The notes: generated by a model from the sequence alone, not told the origin. Shown: positions 44,103-55,070, numbered from the stretch's first letter. The stretch: DNA of 64,000 bases from Trichobilharzia szidati (GCA_944472155.2 OX235271.1:23009710-23073709), one strand, 5' to 3'. Program-made: numbers and translations.

Positions 44103-44930
44103 TTTCCGTTTAGTAGTATTTAGAAGGATAAATAAAAAAGGTGAGGAAAATCACAGAAAAATGGAGGCGAAAATGGTGCATATTAGAAAAAGCAGCGAAA
44201 GAAGTAAAAGGCATGAAATGGAAAGTTATACAAACAAAAGTCTGTTAGAGTTAATTTAGAGAAAGCAGAATAGCAATCAGAGCTCATATGTATACACACA
44301 AACACACATACAGAGAGATAGACAGACAGACAGACACATCAATTCACCATCTGTTAGTGTATATATATCACAGAAGGAACAACAAAAAGTGTGATAATAT
44401 ACAGAGCGAAAAAAGCCTGATCGCTGGGTTGAAACAAAGAAAAAAGAAAGCAAAAAAGGCAACAGTACCCGACTAACTCACCCCGACTTAAAACGACCGC
44501 ATCGAAAACTTTTGTAGACAGGTAGGCAGAAAATAATTTATTATTTATTATATGATGAATGATTATAACAATACTGTGATGTGAAATAGCTATGTTCTAA
44601 ATGATTACTTATAGATAGATAACTAACTGATTGATAGTGTAAGATGTGTGTAATAGATGGGAAAGTAGAGTTAACAAGAAAACTTGTATCAGAACAGAAT
44701 TCGAATGAACAATTTCTCGGTAATCAGTTTTATGACTGACCACCCCAGTTGAGTTATAATAAATACTCAGACTACACGCTAAGCACAGCTGAGTTTATCA
44801 AGGCATTACTTAGACAGAAACGTACACAGTATATGCGATTTAGAGGATATTCATCGAATACATCAGACAAACAAGTGGAATATTTGAGCAGCTTTCAAGA
44901 GTTAGCTTGCAGGGATTTGACCATAGATTG
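44103..44930. other. Unassigned intronic sequence
   Basis: GACA/GATA run near 44315-44336. No recognised element. Confidence 0.4.
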
Positions 44931-44934
44931 ATAT

Positions 44935-45165
44935 GCGTTTAGAGAACTGTTGAGAACCAGCACCGCACAGTACTGGACTACCAGCTGTTTCATCCTATTT
45001 TGAGACTCATCAGCAGTACACACCCACAACAGGGGTTGGACCCATGACCTTTTGGTTTAAAAAGGCAAGCTCGTAGATGACTCAGCTACTGGAACCTGAC
45101 ACAATGTCCAGCTCATGAAATCCGACTTTTATGAGTTTGTCTTGTAACGGGAAGATGCTGCAATA
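44935..45165 (-). mobile_element. SINE-HH copy, minus strand
   Basis: The minus strand has A-box-like TAGCTGAGTCATCTACGAGC, B-box-like GGGTCCAACCCC, then the hammerhead described at 44968-45019. The tail is truncated soon after, near 44935. Confidence 0.7.
44968..45019 (-). ncRNA. Candidate hammerhead ribozyme (SINE-HH), full CUGAUGA core
   Basis: On the minus strand, stem I GTACTG pairs with CAGTAC (6 of 6). The core is CTGATGA, stem II GTCT/GGAT (two Watson-Crick, two wobble pairs), then GAAA. A 10-nt stem III segment CAGCTGGTAG closes with only a C-G pair. TC is at the cleavage site, then CAGTAC. All invariant core bases are present. This is the best SINE-HH core in the window; weak stems II and III may limit activity. 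Confidence 0.6.
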
Positions 45166-45384
45166 CCTTATACAGATTCTCAACTTGTTGCGAAATGTTT
45201 TACTTGCCCACTAATCTTATTACTTGTACACCCCTCCACTTCCTAAGATTTATGCATCCCCATGAAGCATTTTATACATTGCATAAAGTAACTTATCGCT
45301 AGATTTCTAACTACGATTTTAATCACAACTATTTCGTCGCAATCCACATTACTTCAAAGATTATATATGCATATATATATATAT

Positions 45385-45570
45385 ATCGCGTGCGCCAGGC
45401 GATTGCTTGAGTGGAACCTGAGTGGAAAATGACAACTGGGTTGTACAAGGAGGGGATGGGCTATGAAGAACAACTGTGGGCTAAATAAGTCAGTAGAAAA
45501 TAGAAGAAAGTGGAGATGTTGAGGTCCTATGTTCCACTCGGAATCCAAGGAAACAACAATAATAACTTTA
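45385..45570 (+). mobile_element. RTE-like LINE 3' end fragment, second subfamily
   Basis: GCGTGCGCCAGGCGATTG to GTTCCACTCGGAATCCAAGG, matching the last 180 bases of the 40280-41230 and 31320-32400 copies. It is preceded by a TA run (45367-45384). Confidence 0.6.
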
Positions 45571-45998
45571 CAAATGTAGCACCTAACTACTAGCAAGTAG
45601 TCTGTTTTTATGTAAGAAATAAACCAAAAGGAACGTCAATTATGGTCTAGAGAACGGACAGAAACAAAGAAGCAAGTACTTCTTAGAATTGAAGAATTAT
45701 ACAAGTCCATGTTTAGTGGCATCTTAACAACAGGCATTAGCCTTGCAGCAAAACAACAGATTTATTTTAGAACCGGGATCAGTCTGTCTTCTCATGAAGT
45801 GAGAAATATTATAAAGAGAGGGTAACTTTTATACTTCAAGCAAAGAACAAACGTTAAGGTCGGGAAACGAAAATTCAGCATATGTTGGGTAACAACCACC
45901 TTATATGAATAATTTTATATCCTTAGAGAAGTTTAAATCCAAAAAAGAAACACTTAAACATGCAACACCATACATGTCGGTAGATGGAGATTACTTAC
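45571..45998. other. Unassigned intronic sequence next to exon A
   Basis: No repeats recognised. Holds the splice donor of exon A at its right end. Confidence 0.5.
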
Positions 45999-46844
45999 CT
46001 TCGAGCGATTCTAGTCGTTAAACTACGGAAAAATCGTCCAGATCGAGCTTTCATAGAAGCACTCTTCTGAGCCCTTACTGCAGTCGTTGTCGTCTCTAAT
46101 GTTACTGACGAAGAGTCAGAAGAATTTTTCACTTCAGAAGGAAGACTTACGCCTTGATTTGTATTCAAGTTACTCGTTCCTGTACTCTTTGGTGATGACT
46201 GTCTACATTCTCTAGACGTTAAACTACTAGTCGTGTTATTACTACTACTATTAGTAGCATTGGTGCCGGTAGAAGTGGTATTGTTCGGTCGATGACGTAC
46301 TGACCATTTAATAAGCGAATCTCTTGTAGTTGTTGCTGCTGTATTTGTTGGTAATTTGAAGACTGGAGATTTTGGACACGACTTATCATTATTATCATCA
46401 TTAGTTGTTGTTGGTGTATCAAGTGCCTTGCAGATTGAATCAGGTATTCCAATCTGATGATGTTTAGTTGATTTATTTATGTTCTGTTGCTGCTGCTGCT
46501 GCATAACTTTAGATGAATCCATAGTACCAGATGATGAGGCACCGAGTGTTGAAGAAGGACTATCACTGAATGTAGACGACGTAGACTGATCTGAGATATT
46601 TTTCGATTTATTTTTACTCCAATTATCCGTAGAACGATTAGGATCATTACGATGAAATCTCTGTTGATCATTAGGATACAAGACATCAATAATATCATGA
46701 CTATTAGCACTGTTATTATTACTATTATTATTATTGTCAGTCCTAATTACAGGACCGTTGTTATTATAATTCGTTGAAATAGGCTTTGAATTATTATTAC
46801 ACGATGAAATATTATCTTTAGGACGTTTTCGATGAGGAAGTGTT
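45999..46844 (-). CDS. MARK: MARK/PAR-1-like kinase, spacer exon A
   Basis: An 846-base minus-strand exon. The acceptor TCACTGTTTAG ends at 46845 after a pyrimidine run, and the donor is AAG|GTAAGT at 45999/45998. Phase 2 at both ends. The peptide is Asn/Ser/Thr-rich with a six-Gln run, includes SPVFKLPTNTAATTTRDSL, and ends SMKARSGRFFRSLTTRIARR. The basic FFRSL..R.ARR ending is like the conserved stretch before KA1 in MARK kinases. It splices in frame to exon B. Kinase and UBA domains are not in this exon and were not found upstream in the window. Confidence 0.75.
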
Positions 46845-47515
46845 CTAAACAGTGAGAGGGAAAAAAAAGATATCAGAAAATAAATAAATAAATAAACAAA
46901 CAAAACAATTAGTATTACAATAAAAAAAGAAAACATTAGGCATAAAAATAACTCGTTTACTAACTTATAAATAACAACAACAACAATACCAACAACAACA
47001 TTAAACAACAACGATGAAAACTCATTTTTAAAAGTGAGGTGGGTAGGCGTGGGGGTGCATTTTCTGTGAAATTAGTTATTAGTGATTATTACACAACACA
47101 AAAGTGGATAACATGAACTCTTGGTGAGTATGTTACATATATTTAAATGTGCGTATACATATACACATATATAAATTAGAGAAATTTAGCACAAATTCAT
47201 TATAATAGGGTTAATATTAGACAATAATGAAATGATAATATCAAATTTTCATAGACTGCACAAGAAAAGTCTGTTTTCGCAAGATACGATAAAGAATGAA
47301 TGTAAATTCATTACGTGAAACCCTACTAGAGAACAGGTGTCCACCAAAATTTATCGACAAAAACATGAAGGAGAAGCCTTTGTCGCTAAAAAAAATTACA
47401 ACTGTTTTCCTAAGAAAACTCTGTTCATGAGCAGAAATTCTTAGCAACCGTCATTCTATTGAGTGAATGAAGAAGACATTTAAAGCAGCCACCTTACTCA
47501 GTTAATCCAGTCTAA
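46845..47515. other. Unassigned sequence upstream of exon A
   Basis: AAAT/AAAC runs next to the acceptor (46880-46910). No element recognised. Intronic if the gene continues to the right. Confidence 0.45.
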
Positions 47516-47519
47516 AGAT

Positions 47520-47875
47520 AAGGATAAAATATCGCTTTTGGCCACCCACGTCAGTGGTGTATATTTATCAGTTTACTTGTTCGTGTGGAGCAAAGTATAT
47601 CGGCAGTACGCAGCGTCAAGTTTGGCTAGCCAGCCAGAGGAGAAAAGAAGAATACCTTGTCAACTCTGGCTATCGAGCCAGCCACGCATGAATCCTTCAC
47701 AGTGCTACACAGATTTCCTTAATATCGTCTGAAAGGACTTCGAATACACCATCTGTACATCATAGCTGAATCATTGGCTATTCGGGATTTGAAACCGGGC
47801 TTCTGCATTCAAAAGCATCACATACATTCCCCTTGCCCCTACTGTGGTCAGAGTAAAGTTCTTACTATAATTCTG
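47520..47875 (+). mobile_element. Penelope-like element GIY-YIG fragment
   Basis: Plus-strand frames give CGAKYIGSTQRQVW-like sequence (around 47580-47615) and, after breaks, LYIIAESLAIRDLKPGFCIQ (near 47760). These are the start and the C-terminal helix of the PLE endonuclease. Heavily decayed. Confidence 0.6.
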
Positions 47876-48595
47876 CTGTCTTTTATTATGTAAGTTTATT
47901 ATTATTATTATTCTCATCATGCTTATTTTATTATCACTCAATTACTGTTTATTAATGACATTAATAACATAGTTCTTGTCCACTCTATACAATTATAGTG
48001 ATAAGTCATTATCTCACACTTATTACGTCATGCCAACTTCTACCCCCTTTTTTCTAATTTCCAATTAGTCACCCCTCCTAGACTGATATAAAAAATAAAC
48101 TCGAAATGATTAGACGTTTTAGAAGAAAAAAAACGATGGACGTCTTTAAACACTCAAGTTGAATGCTGGATAGAAATAATAAAATATGTCTGGATGAAAC
48201 AAAAGAAAACAACAACTAACTATGAAACAGTTGATACAGCGACGACGTTATCCCCTACTCAGACACAGTCGTATATAGAAGAAGAAGCAGAAGAATAGAT
48301 GAATGAATAAGAATGATATATTATATGTATATAACGACAGTTTTACTGAGGACAGAATCACAGCATACACACATATTTACATCAACCAAGTGAACATTGA
48401 GCCAAGTTGATTGAAAACTTCGATGAGGTGACAAAACTTCATCAAAACAAAATGTAACACTTACTTAAATATCTAGCCAATCGATAACTAACGCCTAATT
48501 CAACCGATGGGTCACAGTTTCTAGTCCTACTCCATCTACTTCAGCCTGTGCGTAACTGCATTATATCATCACACCTCAGCTCACCTCCAAACCGG
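47876..48595. other. Unassigned sequence
   Basis: (TTA)n at 47895-47912. Nothing else recognised. Confidence 0.4.
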
Positions 48596-48599
48596 GTAG

Positions 48600-48770
48600 T
48601 TGAGCTTGAAACAAGTGGTCTAGTGGATAACGCTTTAGTGTTTGAAACTACGGCAACTGTGTTCCAGCCTCAGTGCGAACACAATCACTCACAGTGAAGT
48701 GCAAGTTCTTCCAGCTGATGAGCCAACCCCATTTAGGACGAAATTTATATCTGTTATGATTGGAACTATG
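48600..48770 (+). mobile_element. Sm-alpha-like SINE with intact hammerhead core but decayed stem II
   Basis: A box TGGTCTAGTGG (48617-48627) is a perfect match to the pol III A-box consensus. The B-box region is decayed (GTGTTCCAGCC). The hammerhead core CTGATGA (48715-48721) and GAAA (48740-48743) are intact, but stem II is disrupted (GCCAACCCC versus AGGAC). Then ATC for cleavage. Probably inactive. Confidence 0.7.
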
Positions 48771-48784
48771 ACCTAGGGGGTTAT

Positions 48785-49155
48785 GAGTGAATACTAAGTT
48801 AATAATTTTCAAGTGTTGGTTTGTAGGGATTTGATTGGTTACAGGATTTCATCATGAGCTGACATCAGTTAGAGAACCATTGGAAAACCTGGGAGTACTG
48901 GACAGCTGTTTCGTCCTAGTTTGGGACTCTTCCACAGCAGTATGCACCCACCGGGATTTGAACCCAACCTCTTCTGGTTACAAGGCGAGCTAGCTCGTAG
49001 ACCATTCAGCAGCCACTGGGACCATGAATTCTAACTTCTGCCAATTCACGACATAGCGCGACCCCTAGCCAATGTCTTCGGCGAGTATTTGTCCTCACGC
49101 CCGACCTGCTGCACCCTACTGGTCACGACTTCTCACTAGAACCCCAGGTGACTAC
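48785..49155 (-). mobile_element. SINE-HH full-length copy, minus strand
   Basis: The minus-strand order is 5' module (TGACCAGTAGGGTGCAGCAG; CGCGCTATGTCGTGAATTGG), tRNA-like head (A-box region partly duplicated, B-box-like GGGTTCAAATCCCGG), hammerhead, tail. Hammerhead stems and GAAA are intact, but the core has a 3-base insertion (CTG TGG AAGA). It is one of the most complete units. Confidence 0.75.
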
Positions 49156-49235
49156 CCACCTGACTACCCACCAGTACTCCCAGGTTTTCCAATGGTTCTC
49201 TAACTGATGTCAGCTCATGATAAAATCCTGTAACT
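49156..49235 (+). repeat. SINE-HH tail fragment, plus strand
   Basis: CAGTACTCCCAGGTTTTCC to ATAAAATCCTGTAACTAAG, the tail beginning exactly at the base after the predicted hammerhead cleavage site. Confidence 0.65.
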
Positions 49236-49550
49236 AAGTTAATGAGCTGGCTAATCCGTCCTTATTGTACGTCAAAAACAACAACATTAAGAATAAAGAC
49301 AAAAGAAAAGACTGGACGTCGATAAGAGAGCTATCACTGTCTGAAACAACAGTCAAAGTACTAAACAGAAACTCTTTATATATACAGTTAGAATGACCTT
49401 GAAGATGCAGTAATTTCAGTGATGCATTGGAAGTATTAACAGCCAATAGGAATACAGCAATCGGAAGAGAAGGAAAAACAAAGGGCTCACACCAGTGAGC
49501 AATAACTTCTTAAAATGGCTATTTTAAGGTTTCAGGCAAAACAAAGTGTA
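49225..49550 (-). repeat. Dispersed repeat C, copy 3
   Basis: The minus strand matches the middle of the 17505-18010 and 30251-30755 copies, including the TATATATACAGAG region and GAAGTTATTGCTCACTGGTG. Truncated at both sides. Confidence 0.7.
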
Positions 49551-49610
49551 GACAACAGCATCCTGGATTCCACTACTCGTAAGTCACCACCATCCACCAA
49601 TTTAAAAGAA
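49551..49610 (+). repeat. Sm-alpha 3' fragment
   Basis: GCATCCTGGATTCCACTACT and CACCATCCACCAATTT, the part downstream of the hammerhead cleavage site. Confidence 0.6.
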
Positions 49611-50230
49611 ATCCACATCAGTAATAACTATTATTATTAATAAAAAACATTTAAAAACGAGTTAGAAATCTTATAGGCCGATGTAGTTGGTGAACAAATC
49701 CTCTGAATTATTAAAATAGAGAAAGCTGTTGCTGCTGGTGTTGAGTAGACACACAAGAAGAAAACAACATAGCAAGAAAGATGAGCGGACCGAAATACGA
49801 TATGAAATTATGACAGTTCATATTTTTTCAAGCCCGGTAGAGCTAAATTACATAACTATTTTACAGCTAGAGCAGAAGGAGGACTTTGTAGAACAGTTAC
49901 AAATTTCTCTAAGAAAAATAAGCAATTTTAGTACACATAAACAAACACGAGAGAGGTTAACAACCCCCAGGAAGCTCTATTTCTATCCATATGATCAACA
50001 ACAAGGTGTGTCATCAGTCTTAAACATGAATCACTACTACTCACTGGATAGGTCAATCACTTGAGTATAAGTAAACAATTCGCATAATTAATCGAAAATC
50101 TATATGACTTCAGTAAATATGCAGTAGGGATATGGCTTAAGCATTCGACTTGTAGTCAATAGTATTTACTGGGTCGGGTCTAAATCAAACTTCACCTATT
50201 CCACCTCTAGTCTTTGGCACAATGTATGGC
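49611..50230. other. Unassigned; one 111-codon open frame of unknown meaning
   Basis: The plus-strand frame 49729-50064 has no recognisable domain, and its first codons are not a convincing start. No repeat recognised. Confidence 0.3.
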
Positions 50231-50234
50231 TCAT

Positions 50235-50375
50235 ATCCCGATACATGTAAGGTCTGGAGAGATTTTTCGTCCCAGTTTCGGCAATACTCACCCACCACCA
50301 GGGGTCGAACCCAGGACCCTCCTCCTGTTACAAAGCGAGCTCATGGACCATTCAGCCACTTAGACCTGATCCAAA
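50235..50375 (-). repeat. SINE-HH head, minus strand
   Basis: The minus strand has A box AGTGGCTGAATGGTCCATG and B box GGGTTCGACCCCTGG, with only a remnant of the ribozyme. It abuts a plus-strand copy. Confidence 0.65.
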
Positions 50376-50600
50376 AGTTGAATGGTCCACGAACTCGCCT
50401 TGTAACCGGAAACTCCTGGGTTCGAACCCGGCTGGCGGTGTGTGCATACTGACAAAGAGTCCAAAACACAGTTGCACGAAACAAATGGTTGTCGAGTACT
50501 CCAGTGCTAGATTTCCAATGGTTTTCCTATCGATGCCAGCTCATGATAGAATCCTGTAACCAATCAAATCTCTGCAAAAAGAAACACTTGAACATGTTAA
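50376..50600 (+). mobile_element. SINE-HH copy, plus strand
   Basis: A-box region TTGAATGGTCCACGAAC, B box GGGTTCGAACCCGG (50419-50432), ribozyme segment with core ACAAAGA (decayed) but GAAA, a true 3-bp stem III (CAA/TTG with ATGG loop) and TC, then tail. Head-to-head with the 50235-50375 copy. Confidence 0.7.
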
Positions 50601-50892
50601 ATTTCTTTCTAGTAAATGAATTCAAAAGTCATTATACATAAGAGAATTAGTTAACAAAAAGTGGTAAACAATTTAGCCTTCCCATATCATCATTTCGATC
50701 TAAATATCTATATCAGCGATTATGATAAAAAAAAACAACTAGGCGACTACATCGCTTATTTTTCTGAAGATATATTTATATAAATATATACAATAAGGAA
50801 ATAGCTCTTAAGTGTTTTGATAACTATGCACAAACACGCCCAGGTCTACACGTAAACAACAAAGTCACACTTTCTCTTTATTCATCTACGTT

Positions 50893-51085
50893 CTGAGTGG
50901 AACATAGGACTTTGAAATTTCGGTGGCAGTGGGTTGTGTTTTTTTCTCAATTCTAGCTAGCTAACCTCACACTTCACCTTCCATCTTTACCGACCAGCCT
51001 AACTACCAGTTTACAGTGAGGTTTAGGAGTGCGTCTGTAACGTCCAGAGATAGAACTCCGGACCACGTGAGGCATGGTTGCTTGG
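50893..51085 (-). mobile_element. tRNA-derived SINE-A copy
   Basis: Minus-strand body around GAGTGCGTCTGTAACG (plus orientation) with a degraded B box, ending at GTTCTGAGTGGAACATAG. Left and right ends are clear, but the head is decayed. Confidence 0.55.
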
Positions 51086-51341
51086 CCAACGTTATTTTCG
51101 CCACACTGACACGTGTTCAAATGATCAATCATTGTTTATTGTCACGCTAATAAGATTTAGAAAATACTTCAGTGATGATTCCTTCCATAGACACACACAC
51201 ATACACACACACACACAAAACAAACAAACATTCAGTGACAAATATAGCTAGCCATATAAATATTTCGTAAGAGTTCTAAATGAATACAAGAATTATAAGC
51301 AATTAAAAAACAGGCAAAGAAACAAAATTAAGTAATCAAAA

Positions 51342-51995
51342 TCAAAAAAAGTTGTTACCATGACAGTAGAAGTGGTTGAGTAATCCTCTTTTGTATGCAC
51401 AGCTCCGGTTTTTTATGTGAATGGCCAGAGCTTCAGCGATACAAAGAAGGCGAAACCGTATTGCCTTTGATAGGTTATTCTTGACTCTGCAGATTACTTT
51501 GAAGGCTTTTGTTGAAATGGAATGATCAGTGTTAACCAGGGGCTCAATTATCGCGCTCCTTATTGCACCACTATTGCCTTTTCGCAACCATGCTGGATAG
51601 TGTTCCTGAATCCTCTTGGACAGGGTGAGCGTCGAACGACCGATGTACCTGGCTCCACAGCAGCAGGTGAACTGATATATGCACATTGAAGTGGTCAGAT
51701 GCGGGATCTTGTCCTTGAGGCTTCTGCAGACCAGTGGACCACTGGAGAACACTATTCTTAGCAGTGCTGCAAAGAATGTTCTTCTCTTGAGAATATCGCT
51801 TGCTAAATCTCCCTTGAAATCCAAGTTCATGTAGAGTTTCTTTTTAGGCGCAATTGAAGTTTCGTTTCTCCGACTTCTTGGTTTGATATTTTTATCGATG
51901 AACCTTATTGGGTATCCATTTTGGATGAAAATTTCTCTTAGAATATCTAATTCTGTTTCCAGAACGTCGGATGCATGACTTAATTGATGACTTAA
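51342..51995 (-). pseudogene. Penelope-like element C-terminal fragment with GIY-YIG endonuclease
   Basis: The open frame 51830-51342 gives LRIVFSSGPLVCRSLKDKIP, CIYQFTCCCGARYIGRSTLT and LSKRIQEHYPAWLRKG, the GIY-YIG nuclease core with its preceding cysteine cluster. The C-terminal helix is LLCIAEALAIHIKNRSCAY. Upstream on the minus strand to about 51995, LDILREIFIQNGYPIRFIDK and the PKKKLY linker continue the same protein past a frame break. The RT core is absent. It is the best preserved PLE endonuclease in the window. Confidence 0.85.
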
Positions 51996-53055
51996 TTTTG
52001 TTTTTTTGCCTGTTCTTTAATTGCTTATAATTCTTGTATTCATTTAGAACTCTTACGTAATTTCGTATTATCTACTTTGTTCCTATGTGCATCCTGAGTA
52101 AAACTCACTCATCAAACTATTCATAGTATTATATAAATATTTACAGATAGATAGCATCGAATATCTTAAGCCGCTAAGTTTGTAATATAGTGTTTAGCAA
52201 TGGGGTAGAGTGTTAGTTTTTGGAAGAGTGTGAATATTTTTTATTTATTAAAAACAAAAAGGCAACGATAAGTGACACTCAGTTTAGATCTATGCATCTC
52301 AATATTTCTAGTGATGATATTGACAACGATACACAACAGACTAAACTAACAAACCATTTTTGCTATTATATATCACTGTCGATAGAACTGTGTCTTCATA
52401 GAAAACTATTTCATAGTTGTACTCATTCTTACTCAATTGAGCAAATATTCACACACACATACACACAATTGAAGTACTTACTTATTGTATACCATTCAAT
52501 ATTAAAACAATTATGATAGAAGCAGTGATTGATTTTGTGACTCATTCTGAAACACTTACGCACAGACAGACACTGGATAGTTATCAAATATGTTAATGAA
52601 AGAAAACCTTGGAAAAGGAGATTCCTTTCAGAAGCGGTAAAGTTCACTCAATTGTAAAGAAAATAGGAGGCTGCTATCATAATAATAATAATAATAATAA
52701 TAATAACTATTATTATTGTTATTACATCGACCAATCAATAAAAGGCATTCGTGCATCACAGTGAATGCGTAGGCGTGTCTGATTTTAATATGAATCGGCC
52801 AATAGGGAACAAGTATCATGATGATGATGTTCTTTTTGCTTTAAAAAATCAGTAAATAAATTAACCGTTATAAGTAGAGAAAAAATATCAACAAACATCC
52901 CAACTTGACCTAGACTGATTGCCAAAAAAACCAAAACAAACAAACACATAATTCTCTAGTCTTTATATTTTATTGAAGCTTAAATTTATTAACGTAAAGA
53001 AAAAAAAGGCTGGTTAATATGTGATACATTGAGATTCTCAATGACCAAAATGAGC

Positions 53056-53089
<34 letters not shown>

Positions 53090-53264
53090 TAATAATAACA
53101 TCGATGCAAGTAGACGCGCTAGGAGCAGGTTAAAACAAGTGGTTTATAAACATTAAAAGTTGAAACAATTCAACACTTAAATGAAAGTCCATGGAATTAA
53201 GCAAACAATTTGTTAGTCATGTGAACATATCTGATTATAAATCTCCAAGTGTAGATGTTTATTA
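51996..53264. other. Unassigned sequence with ATA microsatellites
   Basis: (ATA)n at 52678-52705 and 53056-53085. A plus-strand frame at 52220-52516 has no recognised domain. Confidence 0.4.
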
Positions 53265-53770
53265 ATTATATTGACATTCAGGATTTCATCATGAGCTAAT
53301 AATAGGCTAAAGAACCAGTGGAAAACCAGCTACGGTGTACTGGACAGCTGTATCCTCGTAGTACTTGGGACTCTGCAAGAGTAGGAAGTCGAACCCAGGA
53401 GTTTCCGGTTACAAGGCGAACGAGCTCGTAGACCATTAAGCCACTGGGACCCGATCCAATGGTTCTTGAATTCTAACTTCTGCCAATTCACGACATAGCG
53501 CGACCACTTCGCAATGTCTTCTTCGATGAGTTACTGCCTCACCTTCGACGTGCTGTACCCTACTGGTCACGGCTTCCCACTAGAACCCCAGATAACTAAC
53601 TGCCTGATGCTAGTGAGCATCAGATTAATTTTCAAGTATTGGTTTTGTAGGTATTTTGTTTGATTCTATGGAGGATTTCATCATGGGCTGACATCAGTTA
53701 GAGAACCACTGAAAACCTGGGGAGTACTGGACAGCTGTTTCGTCCTAGTTTGGGACTCTTCGGCAGTAAG
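53265..53770 (-). repeat. Tandem dimer of SINE-HH, head-to-tail
   Basis: On the minus strand: hammerhead (53768-53723), tail ending near 53600 (GCTCACTAGCATCAGGC), then 5' module (GGTTCTAGTGGGAAGCCGTG), tRNA head with A box TGGCTTAATGG and B-box region GGGTTCGACTTCC, a second, decayed hammerhead (near 53395-53330), then tail. The CAGCTG of the two ribozyme segments are at 53732 and 53345, a period of 387 bases. The first core is CCGAAGA (U4 changed); the second is heavily mutated. Confidence 0.75.
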
Positions 53771-54095
53771 CTGAAGACATTTGACAAAAGACAGACATGG
53801 TAGAAAAAGAGAATAAAATTGACTCAAACTTCCGAAATTGTACACATTGTACAATCTTGAAAAACTTCTCTTATTTACCCTTTCCTGTATAACCTGAATT
53901 AATTATATGCAGAGTTCAATAACCAATGCCACACATCCGGCTTTGATAATCATCCACAATAACACTACACACATTACTGGCTCGAAGCACTATTCAAAAC
54001 CAATGGAGGAATATCATTGTATGCAGAGTGTGAAGACAAATATTCGCCTCCGATAACATTGGCTAGTGCTAGTCATTAATTATCGGTAGAGATGT
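53771..54095. other. Unassigned sequence
   Basis: 54030-54080 resembles part of the SINE-HH 5' module (ACAAATATTCGCCTCCGATA). Otherwise nothing. Confidence 0.35.
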
Positions 54096-54300
54096 TAGAA
54101 TTCGTTGGTCACTGGATTGGGTCTTGGTTGCCGAACGGTCTACAAGCTTGTCTGGTGGTGGGTGTGTACTGATGAGAAGTTACAAACACGGGCGAAACAG
54201 ATGTCCAGTACTCTAAGGTTTTCCAAAGCTTCTCTAACCGATGTCAGCTCATGATGAAATCTCCCTAAGCAGTCAAATCCCTGTAAACCAACACCTCAAT
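54096..54300 (+). mobile_element. SINE-HH copy
   Basis: Degraded head, then GGTGGGTGTGTACTGATGAG, CGAAACAGATGTCCAGTAC, and tail. The core lacks C3 and has rearranged stem II. Inactive. Confidence 0.6.
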
Positions 54301-54775
54301 AATGTGTTGCTTAATCCCAATGCTACAACTCTGTGATATAAGAAGCATAAAAATCAGAGGACGGTTGTCTATTACGACGAATAGGTAGCTGTTAGCAGCT
54401 TTTATTCCCATTAAGGAAATTAGTCTTCCTAACCTCGTTAATGTAATAGATAAGCTTAAGAAAAATGACATCAAAGCCTAAGTCACAAAATATAAAATGT
54501 TAGGAAACCATGCCATCTTTAAGTTGTCTCAATCGATGTTACCACTGAGAGAGGAGTTAGCAGAACAATCACATTCAAACGCTTCAATCAATAAATTTCA
54601 AAACCAACGCGGACATTACAATCTGGATTAGTTGAAACGTTTTAATCTCAATAATTGTTGAATGCAAAGTGTTAGGCAAATTAAACTGTCTGTGTTGTTT
54701 GAAATCAACAAGTTAAATTATCTGTCACACAAAAGTCATTTTATTCAAGCTACTTATTATTATTAATTATTTTAT

Positions 54776-54920
54776 TCCTTTACATTCCCAGTGAAACGTA
54801 GGGCCTCAAGCTAGAGTTTGGGCAGCAGTGGTGTTTACTTGACTGGGTAGGGTTGTTGGCCTTATGCCCAATCTTCCCTCTTTACCAGTCTTATTGCTGG
54901 CTTACCGAGGTAAATGTGTG
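54776..54920 (-). repeat. SINE-A body, headless
   Basis: Plus orientation reads TTTACATTCCCAGTGAAACG to TTACCGAGGTAAATGTGTGC, the SINE-A body reversed. The tRNA head is replaced by PLE sequence from about 54927. Confidence 0.6.
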
Positions 54921-54926
54921 CATCGG

Positions 54927-55070
54927 GTTTCAGGCGCTTGATGGAGATTGCTTCGGCACACTTGAGGAGAACTGAACTCTTTCCGCTATTGATAATGTTG
55001 AAGGATCTTGCGACGTCCATCTCATGACCCATGTCAAAGAGATGTCTAGCAATGGCATTGTTGAAAGCAT
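54927..55070 (-). pseudogene. Penelope-like element C-terminal piece, minus strand
   Basis: The minus strand reads NAFNNAIARHLFDMGHEMDV, ARSFNII, then KCAEAISIKRLKP: the C-terminal part of a PLE GIY-YIG domain (family IARHLWDxGHxVD ... FAEAxAIxxLKP). Confidence 0.7.

Larger units (their letters stand above)
34057..45998 (-). other. MARK-like gene intron between exons A and B
   Basis: Donor GTAAGT at 45998-45993 and acceptor ending at 34057, phase 2. About 11.9 kb, packed with PLE, SINE and RTE fragments described separately. Confidence 0.75.

Noticed and set aside
45995..47011. Open frame extending upstream of exon A to 47011
   Set aside because: The part beyond 46845 is hydrophobic translation of a pyrimidine tract and simple repeats. 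The acceptor at 46845 with matching phase is preferred.
49729..50064. 111-codon plus-strand frame
   Set aside because: No domain, no credible splice sites or start, no homologue recognised. Left as unassigned.
52220..52516. 98-codon plus-strand frame
   Set aside because: AT-rich with no recognisable motif; a chance frame is as likely as a coding exon.
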